Positions 40,408-50,183 of a stretch of DNA of 64,000 nt are shown here, piece by piece. The notes beneath the pieces are model-generated. The model saw nothing but the letters and a program-made list of their open reading frames with translations. It was not told the DNA's origin and searched no databases. Position 1 is the stretch's first letter. Each line of letters opens with the position of its first letter. The stretch is from Pseudomonas sp. St316 (GTDB taxonomy: Bacteria > Pseudomonadota > Gammaproteobacteria > Pseudomonadales > Pseudomonadaceae). The DNA lies in contig NZ_AP021901.1 of assembly GCF_018325905.1 (NCBI RefSeq), positions 1,054,001-1,118,000 on the forward strand, given 5' to 3'. Position numbers and translations under genes: made by a program.

Positions 40408-40608
40408 GATGGGGTCCGTGCAGGTTTGAAGGGCGACAGGGTGGCCTATCCAGATGACGAAACCGTGACGGAGGAAATTAATCGGTCGCCCAGGCCTTGT
40501 CCCCACAGGTCGGAAAAAGCGGCGCAGGGCGTCAGGCTTTCGGTAGAATCCGCGCCCTGTTTGTAGGTCACGGACGTGCACTGTCCGTTTTTTCGCTTGA
40601 GGTTCGTG

Positions 40609-40890
40609 ATGTCGTCGCATCTGCTTTCGTTGTTCGCCGCCCACCCCGCCAAACTGATCAACCTGTTCGCGTTGCTGTTTGCCTGTCCGGGCGGCTGGGT
40701 GCTGCATGCGACGCGCCGCCGTGAACAACGGGCGCGGGCCTGCCTGCAAACACGCAGCGGCGATGGCGAGGAGCGCTTCGAAGCGTTGCTGGACCTGGCG
40801 ACCCAGCGCATGAACCGGTTTTTCTACCGGTTCGGTTTTGGCTGCCTGGCGCTGGCGTTGCTGGTGTCGTGGATCAGCACGCAGTTCTGA
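40609..40890 (+). CDS. Small membrane protein of unknown function
   Basis: A 93-residue protein with two hydrophobic segments (about residues 15-33 and 75-91). They flank a charged loop rich in Arg and Glu (RRREQRARACLQTRSGDGEE). It starts MSSHLLSLFAAHPAK at ATG 40609. It could be an inner-membrane hairpin protein. No family is recognised. Confidence 0.6.
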   Translation: MSSHLLSLFAAHPAKLINLFALLFACPGGWVLHATRRREQRARACLQTRSGDGEERFEALLDLATQRMNRFFYRFGFGCLALALLVSWISTQF

Positions 40891-40933
40891 TGAAGTAGCC
40901 GTGGCAAGGGCGTTTGCTCCCGCTGGGCTGCGC

Positions 40934-41033
40934 CCGTAGAAGCTGTCGAGTGCAACGAGGCTGCGATCTTTCCCCAGGCACTTGAGTCTCAAGCGAAAGA
41001 TCAAAAGATCGCAGCCTTCGGCAGCTCCTACAC
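40934..41033. repeat. Palindromic REPIN, second copy of the 33758 element
   Basis: Matches the element at 33758-33857 almost base for base over about 100 bp, including AACGAGGCTGCGATCTTTCC and the arm CTTGAGTCTCAAGCGAAAGA. It lies between a small membrane protein gene and the acyltransferase gene. Confidence 0.85.
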
Positions 41034-41067
41034 AAACCCAGTGGGAGCAAGCCTCCTCGTCGTGGCT

Positions 41068-42234
41068 TTACAGCGCCAACCCTGCCTTGACCCGATACTG
41101 ATTACGCACCGGCGTTGCGTATTGCAGCACCAGGAACGGCCGGTGTTCCGCCGGGCAAGCGTCCAGCCTGCGCTGCCATTCCTGCTCGGCCTTGACCAGC
41201 TCTTCGGCACCAAATATCTCGGCCGCCGTGGGCACCTGCAACTGCGGGTCGGCGTCGGCCCATTGGGCGTAAGCCAGGTAGTGCACCGGGAACAACCGAT
41301 AGCCGCCGAGAATTTGCCGGTCCATTTCCACGGCCAATTGCTTGGTGTCTTCGAAGTATTCGGTAATCGGCGTGGCGAAGTTCACATGGACCCGGCCCTT
41401 GTAGCCGGTGATGCCCTTGGCGATGCTCACGTCGTCCTCGCCAGGCGCCTTGGTGTAGGTGCCGGTGGTGGCGCGGATGTACAACTCGCGGGCCTTGGCC
41501 TGGTCGCATGGGTCGTATTCGTAGCTGATCGACACCGGCGTGAGGTTCAGCGACTGGATCACCTCGCCAAACGGCTCGTCCTTGCGGCTCATGTGGAACA
41601 TCTTGAGGATCGCCGATTCGGTGCGGTCGTCACCGTCCTTGGCCCGCCCTTCGGCCTGGGCGATCCAGATCGAGGCGCAGTCGTTGCGGATCGAGTGGTT
41701 GATGTACGCCGACAACAACTGGTACGCCGCCAGTTTTTCCCGCCGCCCGGTGAGGGAGCGGTGCACGATGAAGCTCTTGTTCAGGCGCATCAGGTCGCTG
41801 ACAAAGGGCTTTTGCAACAGGTTGTCGCCAATGGCGATACGTGGCGTCGGCAGGCCGGCGTGGTACACGGCATAGTTGACGAAGGCCGGGTCCATCACGA
41901 TATCGCGGTGGTTGGCGATGAACAGGTACGCACTGCCGGACTTGAATTGCTCCACCCCGGTATAGGTCACGCCATCGGTGGCGCGCTCGATGGTGTGGTC
42001 GACGTAGAACTCCACTTTGTCCTGCAAAGTGGCAACCGACGTCACACCGGCGAACTCACGGCGCAATCTTTGCGCTATAAGGGGTTTGAGCATCCAGCCG
42101 AAGGCGCCGGCCAGGCGTGGGAAGCGGAAGTGGGTGAGGATATCTAGAAACGCCTTGTCGCCGAGCAGCCGTGCCAGCACCGCTGGGACTTCGCTGTCGT
42201 CGTAAGGTCGGATGGCATCGAATTCGCCCATCAT
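41068..42234 (-). CDS. Glycerolipid acyltransferase-like protein (PlsC/PlsB fold)
   Basis: A 388-residue protein with an acyltransferase core. The catalytic H-x4-D is in ANHRDIVMD (about residue 108), with a later block containing the [13 protein letters not shown] segment. The family acylates glycerophosphate lipids or related acceptors at the inner membrane. There is no signal peptide. Adjacent ATGs at 42234 and 42231 follow an AAGAGAG ribosome site; I list the first. It is divergent from the CPXCG gene. Confidence 0.84.
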   Translation of the reverse strand: MMGEFDAIRPYDDSEVPAVLARLLGDKAFLDILTHFRFPRLAGAFGWMLKPLIAQRLRREFAGVTSVATLQDKVEFYVDHTIERATDGVTYTGVEQFKSGSAYLFIANHRDIVMDPAFVNYAVYHAGLPTPRIAIGDNLLQKPFVSDLMRLNKSFIVHRSLTGRREKLAAYQLLSAYINHSIRNDCASIWIAQAEGRAKDGDDRTESAILKMFHMSRKDEPFGEVIQSLNLTPVSISYEYDPCDQAKARELYIRATTGTYTKAPGEDDVSIAKGITGYKGRVHVNFATPITEYFEDTKQLAVEMDRQILGGYRLFPVHYLAYAQWADADPQLQVPTAAEIFGAEELVKAEQEWQRRLDACPAEHRPFLVLQYATPVRNQYRVKAGLAL

Positions 42235-42372
42235 GCTCTCTTGTTGGAAACGGCTAGGGTAAGTAAAGGTTCGAACGAAAAACGACAGGGCACGGGCTGG
42301 AAGATAAGCCAGACAAAAGAAGCCCCGCAAATAGACCGGCGATTATACGCACAAGTCACCTGGGAGACCGCG

Positions 42373-42555
42373 ATGCTGGAAAGCGCTCGTTATGATTGTC
42401 CCTATTGCGGGGAGGAAGTTGAGACATCCGTGGACTTGTCCGGCGGCGACCAGACCTACATCGAGGACTGTCAGGTGTGCTGCCGGCCAATCACCTTCGT
42501 ACTGCAGGTCCATGGTGAGGAATGGCATCTCGAGGTCTTCAGCGAAAACGACTGA
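42373..42555 (+). CDS. CPXCG-motif cysteine-rich protein
   Basis: A 60-residue protein with two CxxC-like pairs, CPYCGEE and CQVCCRP, that should bind one zinc or iron. It matches the pseudomonad CPXCG-motif family, whose role is unknown. The following DUF2007 gene begins 14 bases downstream, and the two are usually neighbours. Confidence 0.88.
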   Translation: MLESARYDCPYCGEEVETSVDLSGGDQTYIEDCQVCCRPITFVLQVHGEEWHLEVFSEND

Positions 42556-42569
42556 TGGGGGCAACACCG

Positions 42570-42830
42570 ATGCGGCGAATCTACGAGCTGGAAAACCTGA
42601 TGGAGGGCGAGTTGCTGCAAGGCATGCTTGCCAGCGAAGGCATCACGGCACATCTGGTGGGGCGCGATTTGCTGGGCGGTGCGGGGGAGTTGCCCATGCA
42701 AGGCCTGCTGGGGCTGGCGGTGGAGGACGACCAGGCGCAATACGCCCGGGAGTTGATCGCCGCGTACAATGCCGCGCTGCCGTTGCCCGGCGATGAACCG
42801 GACAGCTATCCCGGCACGCTGGTCTGTTAG
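42570..42830 (+). CDS. DUF2007-family putative signal-transducing protein
   Basis: An 86-residue protein (MRRIYELENLMEGELLQGML) with the DUF2007 pattern: an N-terminal beta-alpha unit, then VGRDLLGGAGELP, and LAVEDDQAQYARELI near the end. The fold resembles GlnB-like alpha/beta proteins. ATG 42570 is preferred because a GGGGG ribosome site lies about 8 bases upstream; ATG 42555 is the alternative. Confidence 0.82.
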   Translation: MRRIYELENLMEGELLQGMLASEGITAHLVGRDLLGGAGELPMQGLLGLAVEDDQAQYARELIAAYNAALPLPGDEPDSYPGTLVC

Positions 42831-42869
42831 GCTGGCGGCCGTTTGTTCGATCAAGAGTCATGTTGCCCC

Positions 42870-43493
42870 ATGTGTGGACGTTATGCCCTGTTTCGCTGGA
42901 ACCCCACCTTCGCGGCCCTGCCCGGTTTTCCCGCCGATCAGAAGGCCCAATGGAATATTTCGCCCAACGATTCGGTGCTGATGCTGCGGGCCGGTGCCGA
43001 CGGCCAGCGTGAACTGGCCAGGGCGCGCTGGGGCCTGACGCCGCCGTGGTTGACCGACCTTTCCCGCACCCCGGCTCATGCCCGGGCCGAAACCGTGGCC
43101 GAGCAGCCGATGTTCCGCGAGGCCTTGCGCCTGCGCCGTTGCCTGCTGCCGGCCAATGGCTTCTATGAGTGGCGCGGCGGTACGCGCAAACGTCCGTACT
43201 GGTTGACGCCGGGAGAGGGTTCATCGTTGTTTTTCGCCGCGATCTGGGAGGCGTATCCGGTTCAGGAACAGGTGTGGCTGAGCACGGCGGTCATCACCCA
43301 ACCGGCAGCGGGTCAACGCCGGCCGTTGATCCTGGACGAAGAAGGCCAGCGCCTGTGGCTCGACCCCGAGACACCGCTGCATGCCTTGCAAGGGCTGCTG
43401 GCAAGCGAGCCGGCGCCATTGCGCGAGCGGGTGTTGGCCAACATGGTCAATGATCCGAAACTCAATGGGCCGGAGTGCTTGACCCCGGCTTGA
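42870..43493 (+). CDS. SRAP-domain protein (YedK/HMCES-like), variant active site
   Basis: SRAP proteins cap abasic sites in single-stranded DNA with an N-terminal cysteine. This 207-residue copy keeps Met-Cys2 (MCGRYALF) and the glutamate of NGFYEWRGG. Two usual features are altered: the Asn of NARAET is His (AHARAET), and the I-H-D-R-x-P segment holding a catalytic His is shortened to GQRRPLIL. ATG 42870 is required to put Cys at position 2; the in-frame start at 42843 would bury it. Crosslinking may persist while the reversal step could be impaired. Confidence 0.85.
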   Translation: MCGRYALFRWNPTFAALPGFPADQKAQWNISPNDSVLMLRAGADGQRELARARWGLTPPWLTDLSRTPAHARAETVAEQPMFREALRLRRCLLPANGFYEWRGGTRKRPYWLTPGEGSSLFFAAIWEAYPVQEQVWLSTAVITQPAAGQRRPLILDEEGQRLWLDPETPLHALQGLLASEPAPLRERVLANMVNDPKLNGPECLTPA

Positions 43494-43534
43494 GTCTTTC
43501 GGCGCGTGTAGTGGCCTCATCGTCGGATTGCCGC

Positions 43535-43608
43535 CCGGAGCAAGCTCGCTCTCACATAGGCTGCGGATGTTCACGAAAATGTGTCCACCGCCTATCCCCT
43601 GTGGGAGA
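43535..43608. repeat. REP half and left part of an interrupted REP
   Basis: GGAGCAAGCTCGCTCTCACA at about 43537 is a REP arm. CCTATCCCCTGTGGGAG at 43592-43608 is the start of a second REP that breaks off where the IS remnant begins. Confidence 0.75.
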
Positions 43609-43774
43609 TTCTATGTTGCAGGGCAACCCTGCAACATAGGCTTCGTCTGGTATTCGCTCTGATTTTTCATCAAGGCAAATGCCACCCGGCAGAGCTTGCG
43701 AGCAAGCACCACCAATGCCTGGGTTTTTGAGAAGCCTCTGACCAGGTATGACTCATAAAACGGTTTCCATCTAG
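43609..43774 (-). mobile_element. IS110-family transposase remnant inserted in a REP element
   Basis: Minus-strand frame 43611-43770 reads WKPFYESYLVRGFSKTQALV, then VLARKLCRVAFALMKNQSEY, the C-terminal end of an IS110-type transposase. The rest of the gene is missing. Its stop lies in a 12-bp perfect inverted repeat (TATGTTGCAGGG, loop CAA, then the complement; 43612-43638), probably the element's end. Left and right neighbours are the two halves of one REP palindrome (GTGGGAG at 43602-43608, GCGAGCTTGCTCGCGATGG from 43775), so the element inserted inside it. REP targeting is known for ISPpu9/ISPpu10-type elements. Confidence 0.75.
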
Positions 43775-43853
43775 GCGAGCTTGCTCGCGATGGGGTCGTG
43801 TCAGGCAACTGCTGGCTGATCTGCCGTCATCGCGAGCAGGCGCGCTCCCACAT
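43773..43853. repeat. REPIN, right half of the interrupted element
   Basis: GCGAGCTTGCTCGCGATGGG continues the REP broken at 43608. An inverted partner, CGTCATCGCGAGCAGGCGCG, follows at about 43825-43853. Confidence 0.8.
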
Positions 43854-43864
43854 CAAGTTCCGGG

Positions 43865-44584
43865 TTACTCGTGATGTGGCTCACCCAGGAAGGTCAACGA
43901 GGTAAACACGCCACGGGTGTCCACGTCCTTGTTGTCCTTGAGTGCAATTTCCATCTGCGCCGCGATCACATTCAAGCCTTCGTTGCGCACCAGCACTTTG
44001 GCCCGGCCTTCTGCGTCGGTTTCAGTCGATACGGTGTTCGGCGCGCTGCGGTAGTCGCCCACCAGTTTCACCCCCGCCGCCGGTTTGCCGTCCAGCAGCA
44101 CCCTTACCGGCAATGACTGGCCCGGGCCAACGGTCAGTGGGTCGACTTCCGGCATTATCACGAACTTGATCGGTGCAAGCGTCGGCAGTTTCGCCCCCGG
44201 CTCATAGATCGCCAGGCTGTACTTGAACGTGTGGGTCGATTCGATCGCCCCGGGCACTTTGCTGCGGCCTTCGTTGATCCACTTCTTGTCGGCCGTCTGG
44301 GACCACATGCCGTTGTCCAGCGCCACGGCCAGCACAGCCGGTGGCTTGAGCGGTTGCAAACGGGCGTGGTCCGGCAGGCGCTCTACGGTGACGGGGATCA
44401 TCTTGCCGCTCAGGTCATAGGCCCAGGCACCGCTGATTTTCCGCGCTTTGAAGGCATTGTCTTCGGCTCCATGGCCGTAGATCACTTCGATGTTGCCGCG
44501 CCGTTGCTCGGTCCACAGGCCGTGGGCCGAAGCCTGTGTGGCCAGGAAAAGACCGAGCAGGGCAAAGGTCTTGGGGTATTTCAT
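43865..44584 (-). CDS. DUF4198 periplasmic protein, probable metal-uptake accessory
   Basis: A 239-residue exported protein with signal peptide MKYPKTFALLGLFLATQASA followed by HGLWTEQR. The mature part fits DUF4198, a family found beside TonB receptors and nickel/cobalt uptake genes (NikM-like). An Ig-like C-terminal part includes VRVLLDGKPAAGVKLVGDYR. It lies 13 bases downstream of the TonB receptor on the same strand, so the two form an operon and probably share metal control. The metal is unknown. Confidence 0.85.
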   Translation of the reverse strand: MKYPKTFALLGLFLATQASAHGLWTEQRRGNIEVIYGHGAEDNAFKARKISGAWAYDLSGKMIPVTVERLPDHARLQPLKPPAVLAVALDNGMWSQTADKKWINEGRSKVPGAIESTHTFKYSLAIYEPGAKLPTLAPIKFVIMPEVDPLTVGPGQSLPVRVLLDGKPAAGVKLVGDYRSAPNTVSTETDAEGRAKVLVRNEGLNVIAAQMEIALKDNKDVDTRGVFTSLTFLGEPHHE

Positions 44585-44597
44585 GCTGATTTTCCTT

Positions 44598-46702
44598 TTA
44601 CAGAGCGAGGGTAAGACTGACGGTGAAGTTGCGTGGCTCGCCGGGGGTGACCCAGTAGTTGCTGTAGGCGCGCTCGTAGTATTTTTCGTCGAAGACGTTG
44701 TTCAGGTTCAGCCCCACGGTGACGTCATCGCTGGCCTTGTAATGGGCCAGCAGATCCACGGTGTGGTAGGCCGGCAGTTCGAAACTCTTGCCCGCTTCGC
44801 CCGAGCGATCGCCGACATACGTGAACGCCGCACCAACATCCGAACCGCGCAGGTGCCCGTCCTGGAATTCGTAGACGCCCAACAGGCTGCCACTGCGTTT
44901 GGCGACGCCGAGGATCCGGCTGCCCGTGGGGATTTGCTCATCACCCTTGGTGACTTCGGCATCGATGTAGGCGAAGGCGCCAATCACTCGCACGGCGTCG
45001 GTCAACTGCCCGGTGACTTGCAAGTCGATGCCTTGGCTGCGGGCCTTGCCCATGGCGCGGCTGAAATCGGTCCCGGCGACCGGGCTCAGGACGTTTTCCT
45101 TCTCTATATGGAACGCCGCCAGGGTGGTGCTCAGGCGGTCGTCGAACAACTCGCTCTTGATCCCCACTTCATAGCCGACGCCTTCCTCGGGGCGAAGGAT
45201 TTGCCGCCGGCATCCAGGCCGTTGTTGGGTTTGAACGAGGTGGAGGCGTTGGCGAACAGGCCAACTTCGGGCGTCAGCTGATACAGCAGGCCGGCCCGTT
45301 GCGTGAAAGCATCGTGGCGTTGGCGGCTGGTGCGATCGCGGGTGTGGTCGTCGATGCTCTGCTCGAAATGCTCGTAGCGCACACCGAGCATGCCCCGCAG
45401 TTTGTCGGTGAAGACGATCTGGTCCTGCAGGTTCAGTGCGCGGCTTTGCACATGTTCGAAGAAGTCTGTGCCGGTCCGAACGCCATTGGGTTTCGGCTGG
45501 CCGTAGATCGGCTGATAGATGTCGATGGGGTAGGTGCTGCCGCCCAGGGTGGTCACGCGCTCGTTCTTGCGGTAATCCTCGTATTCGCTGCCGATCAGCA
45601 GTTCGTGCTGCCAGGGGCCGAGGTCGAACAGGCCGCGCAGTTCCAGTTGGGTGATGCTGTCGTGCCAGTTGTTGTCGCGCTCGCGATAGCGGCGGTTCAC
45701 CGTGTGGCCGTCGGCGTTCAGCGGGCGCGCTTCGGAGGCGAAGCCCCAGAGTTCACCTTGCTTGTAATGGCTGGCCAGGCGCAGTTGCCAGGTGTCATTG
45801 AGCTGATGTTCGAGGGCGGCCTGGAGCATGTTGTTGTGATTGTCGATGTCGCCGTCGTTGGGTTCGCCCAAAAAGGTCGAGCGGGAAACGCCGCTCCAGC
45901 GGTTGTTCGGGGCGACGATGCCCCGGTCGAACGTCGAGCTGTGGCGCACGATTTCGCTTTCCACCAGCAACCGGGTGTCGGGGTTCAATTGCCAACTGAC
46001 GGACGGCGCGACGAAGACGCGCTGGCTGTCGACGTGATCGCGAAAGCTGTGATTGTCCTCGACCGCCAGGTTGACTCGCGACAACAGGTTGCCTTCGGTG
46101 TCCAGTGGCGTGTTGATGTCCAGCGCGGTGCGGTAGCGATCCCAACTGCCGGCGCTGGTTTGCAAGGTGGTGAAGGCTTCGGGCTGGGGTTTCTTGGTGA
46201 CAATGTTCACCGTACCGCCGGGATCGCCCCGTCCATACAGGCTGGCGGCTGGGCCCTTGAGCACTTCGATGCGTTCGATGTTCGCCGCGTCGGGCGTGCT
46301 CGGATAACCGCGGTTGGCGCTGAAACCGTCCTTATAGAATTCCGACGTCGTGAAGCCGCGCACGCTGTATTCGTAGAGCGTCAGGCCACCGAAGTTGTTC
46401 TGTTTCGAGACACCGCCGGCGTATTCCAATGCCCGTTCGACGTTGGTGCTGCCCAGGTCCTTGAGCACGCTGGCAGGAATCACGCTGATCGATTGCGGGA
46501 TGTCGCGCAGGGCGGTGTCGGTTTTGGTGGCGCTGGCAGAGCGGGTGGCGCGATAGCCCGTGACGGGGCCCGTGGGGGATTCGTAGTCGGACGTCACGTT
46601 AATGGCGTCCAGTTCCAGAGGCTGGACTTCTTCGGCGTAGGCCGGATCGCCCAGCAGGCCCAAAGCCAGGCCGGCAAGGGAAAACCGTTTTAAAGGCAGC
46701 AT
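44598..46702 (-). pseudogene. TonB-dependent siderophore-type receptor, frameshifted
   Basis: An outer-membrane receptor of about 701 residues once repaired. The N-terminal part from ATG 46702 has a signal peptide (ending AYA), a TonB-box/plug region (DIPQSISVIPASVL, GPAASLYGRGDPGGTVN) and most of the barrel. It then drifts out of frame after GGKSFAP. The neighbouring frame continues as VGIKSELFDDRLSTTLAAF and ends in the aromatic barrel terminus NFTVSLTLAL at 44598. One extra G in the G4 run (plus strand 45189-45192) would join them as SFAPEEGVGYEVG. The total length is also one base short of a multiple of three. It is a pseudogene or a sequencing error. Confidence 0.9.
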
Positions 46703-46741
46703 GTTATATTGTTCCAATTTTTTGAATTGAAACAATATAAC
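46703..46741. promoter_or_regulatory. 39-bp near-perfect palindrome abutting the TonB receptor start
   Basis: The arms GTTATATTGTTCCAATT (46703-46719) and its complement (46725-46741) match at 16 of 17 positions around a 5-base centre. The palindrome ends one base before the ATG and covers the weak ribosome site. In DNA it looks like a dimer-of-dimers operator; GTTATAT/ATATAAC half-sites recall Zur boxes. In RNA it would form a hairpin hiding the start. Confidence 0.7.
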
Positions 46742-46745
46742 ACTA

Positions 46746-46764
46746 CTAATGAGAATTTATGCTA
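46746..46764 (-). promoter_or_regulatory. Possible Fur box upstream of the TonB receptor
   Basis: TAATGAGAATTTATGC resembles the AATGAGAAT core of pseudomonad Fur sites. It lies 45-62 bases before the start. The match to the full 19-bp consensus is partial. Confidence 0.4.
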
Positions 46765-46795
46765 TTCCTGACTTATCAAATTCGGGCGATGTTTT

Positions 46796-46929
46796 TTGTG
46801 GCGAGGGAGCTTGCTCCCGTTGGGCTGCGAAGCAGACCCAACAGGATTGAATACGATCAGTCTGGTGTTTTGACTCGGCAGTTTTAGGGCTGCTGCGCAG
46901 CCCAGCGGGAGCAAGCTCCCTCGCCACAG
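46796..46929. repeat. REPIN, GTGGCGAGGGAGC family
   Basis: GTGGCGAGGGAGCTTGCTCC and its inverted copy GGAGCAAGCTCCCTCGCCAC lie about 95 bases apart, each followed inward by GCTGCG/CGCAGC. They lie between the receptor's upstream region and the algW 3' end. Confidence 0.9.
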
Positions 46930-46981
46930 GGGATTTGAGGAGGGCTTGCCGAATTGCAAGGCCCTCGATGGCATGGCGCGC

Positions 46982-48142
<1,161 letters not shown>

Positions 48143-48246
48143 TAAGCACGTCCTACAAAGGTTGCAGGCGGGATGGGACCGCCCATAATGTTGCGCATTA
48201 TACGAGGCCGCGAGCGCCTCTGAACGGGATATTTAGGAGTCTTTTC

Positions 48247-49005
48247 ATGGCCGTAGCCCTGAACACCCTGGTCGAAGAAGCGGACCGTTACCTGGCCAGC
48301 AACCGGATTGCCGATTATTGCCCCAACGGCCTGCAGGTCGAAGGCGCGCCCCAGGTGATGCGCATTGTCAGCGGTGTCACCGCCAGCCAGGCGTTGCTTG
48401 ACGCTGCCGTCGAGGCCGAGGCCGACCTGGTGCTGGTGCATCACGGTTATTTCTGGAAGGGCGAAAACCCTTGCATTACCGGCATGAAACAGCGTCGCCT
48501 CAAGACGTTGCTCAAGCATGACATCAGCCTGTTGGCCTATCACTTGCCCTTGGACTTGCACCCGGAGGTGGGCAATAACGTGCAGTTGGCCCGCCAGTTG
48601 GACATCACCGTAGAGGGGCCGCTGGATCCGGACAACCCCAAGATCGTCGGCCTGGTCGGCTCCCTGTCCGAACCGATGACGGCGCGGGATTTCGCGCGCA
48701 AGGTTCAGGAAACCATGGGGCGCGAGCCCTTGCTGATCGAAGGCGAACAGATGATCCGCCGGGTTGGCTGGTGCACCGGTGGCGGCCAGGGCTATATCGA
48801 CCAGGCCGTACTGGCCGGGGTTGACCTGTACCTCAGCGGCGAAGCGTCGGAGCAGACCTTCCACAGCGCCCGGGAAAACGGCATCAGCTTCATCGCCGCC
48901 GGCCACCACGCGACCGAACGCTACGGCGTCCAGGCGCTGGGTGACTACCTGGCGCGACGCTTCGCCCTGGAGCATATCTTCATCGATTGCCCGAATCCCA
49001 TCTGA
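48247..49005 (+). CDS. Nif3-like dinuclear metal centre protein (YbgI family)
   Basis: A 252-residue cytoplasmic protein. Metal ligands are visible in VLVHHGYFWKG (about residues 62-72) and near the end in FIAAGHHATERYG. Family members form hexameric toroids with two metal ions. GTP cyclohydrolase-like or DNA-related roles have been proposed, but the function is not settled. It is monocistronic, with a REPIN immediately downstream. Confidence 0.93.
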   Translation: MAVALNTLVEEADRYLASNRIADYCPNGLQVEGAPQVMRIVSGVTASQALLDAAVEAEADLVLVHHGYFWKGENPCITGMKQRRLKTLLKHDISLLAYHLPLDLHPEVGNNVQLARQLDITVEGPLDPDNPKIVGLVGSLSEPMTARDFARKVQETMGREPLLIEGEQMIRRVGWCTGGGQGYIDQAVLAGVDLYLSGEASEQTFHSARENGISFIAAGHHATERYGVQALGDYLARRFALEHIFIDCPNPI

Positions 49006-49033
49006 CTTACGCTGAACTGAATGTGGAAGCCAG

Positions 49034-49111
49034 CCTGTGGGAGCAAAGCTTGCTCGCGATAGCGGTATTGCCTGTACCGACGTCATCGCGAGCAAGCTTT
49101 GCTCCCACAGA
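49034..49111. repeat. REPIN
   Basis: CCTGTGGGAGCAAAGCTTGC and its inverted copy GCAAGCTTTGCTCCCACAGA. Both arms carry the same AAAGC variant, showing that the pair moved or evolved as one unit. Confidence 0.9.
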
Positions 49112-49256
49112 GGCCACCGCAATGCCCGAACCACCAGGCATATCCATATGCTGTTTCGATCTAGTTGGCGCCCTGATTAGAAGAGGTCGCTGTGCTAGGA
49201 TTCCCCGCTCGAACACGGCCCGCTGGCCGTTCATAAGAAAGTTTTCGTGAGTAGCC

Positions 49257-50174
49257 ATGGTCGACAAACTGACGCATCTGAAACAGCTGGAGGCGGAAAG
49301 CATCCACATCATCCGCGAGGTGGCCGCCGAGTTCGATAACCCGGTGATGCTGTACTCCATCGGTAAAGACTCCGCCGTGATGCTGCACCTGGCACGCAAG
49401 GCGTTCTTCCCCGGCAAGCTGCCGTTTCCGGTGATGCACGTCGACACCCGCTGGAAATTCCAGGAAATGTACAAGTTCCGCGACCGCATGGTCGAGGAGC
49501 TGGGCCTGGACCTGATCACCCACGTGAACCCGGATGGCGTGGCCCAGGGCATCAACCCGTTCACCCACGGCAGTGCCAAGCACACCGACATCATGAAGAC
49601 CGAAGGCCTCAAGCAGGCCTTGGACAAGTATGGTTTCGACGCCGCGTTCGGCGGTGCCCGTCGCGATGAAGAGAAATCCCGCGCCAAAGAGCGCGTGTAC
49701 TCGTTCCGCGACAGCAAGCACCGCTGGGACCCGAAGAACCAGCGTCCGGAGCTGTGGAACGTCTACAACGGCAAGGTCAACAAAGGCGAGTCGATCCGGG
49801 TATTCCCGCTGTCGAACTGGACCGAGCTGGACATCTGGCAGTACATCTACCTCGAAGGCATCCCGATCGTGCCGCTGTACTTCGCCGCCGAGCGTGAAGT
49901 GATCGAGAAGAACGGCACGCTGATCATGATTGACGACGAGCGCATCCTCGAGCACCTGTCCGACGAAGACAAGGCGCGTATCGTCAAGAAGAAAGTGCGT
50001 TTCCGTACCCTTGGCTGCTACCCGTTGACGGGCGCGGTGGAGTCCGAGGCCGAAAGCCTGACGGACATCATCCAGGAAATGCTCCTGACGCGAACTTCCG
50101 AGCGCCAGGGCCGGGTCATCGACCACGATGGCGCAGGCTCGATGGAAGATAAAAAACGTCAAGGTTATTTCTAA
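49257..50174 (+). CDS. cysD: Sulfate adenylyltransferase subunit 2
   Basis: The small, catalytic subunit of ATP sulfurylase; with CysN it makes adenosine 5'-phosphosulfate. It has 305 residues. The PP-loop is in [18 protein letters not shown] (about residues 34-51), and the [19 protein letters not shown] segment is conserved. It lies 9 bases upstream of cysNC, forming the sulfate activation operon. Confidence 0.97.
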   Translation: MVDKLTHLKQLEAESIHIIREVAAEFDNPVMLYSIGKDSAVMLHLARKAFFPGKLPFPVMHVDTRWKFQEMYKFRDRMVEELGLDLITHVNPDGVAQGINPFTHGSAKHTDIMKTEGLKQALDKYGFDAAFGGARRDEEKSRAKERVYSFRDSKHRWDPKNQRPELWNVYNGKVNKGESIRVFPLSNWTELDIWQYIYLEGIPIVPLYFAAEREVIEKNGTLIMIDDERILEHLSDEDKARIVKKKVRFRTLGCYPLTGAVESEAESLTDIIQEMLLTRTSERQGRVIDHDGAGSMEDKKRQGYF

Positions 50175-50183
50175 GGGGTTGTC

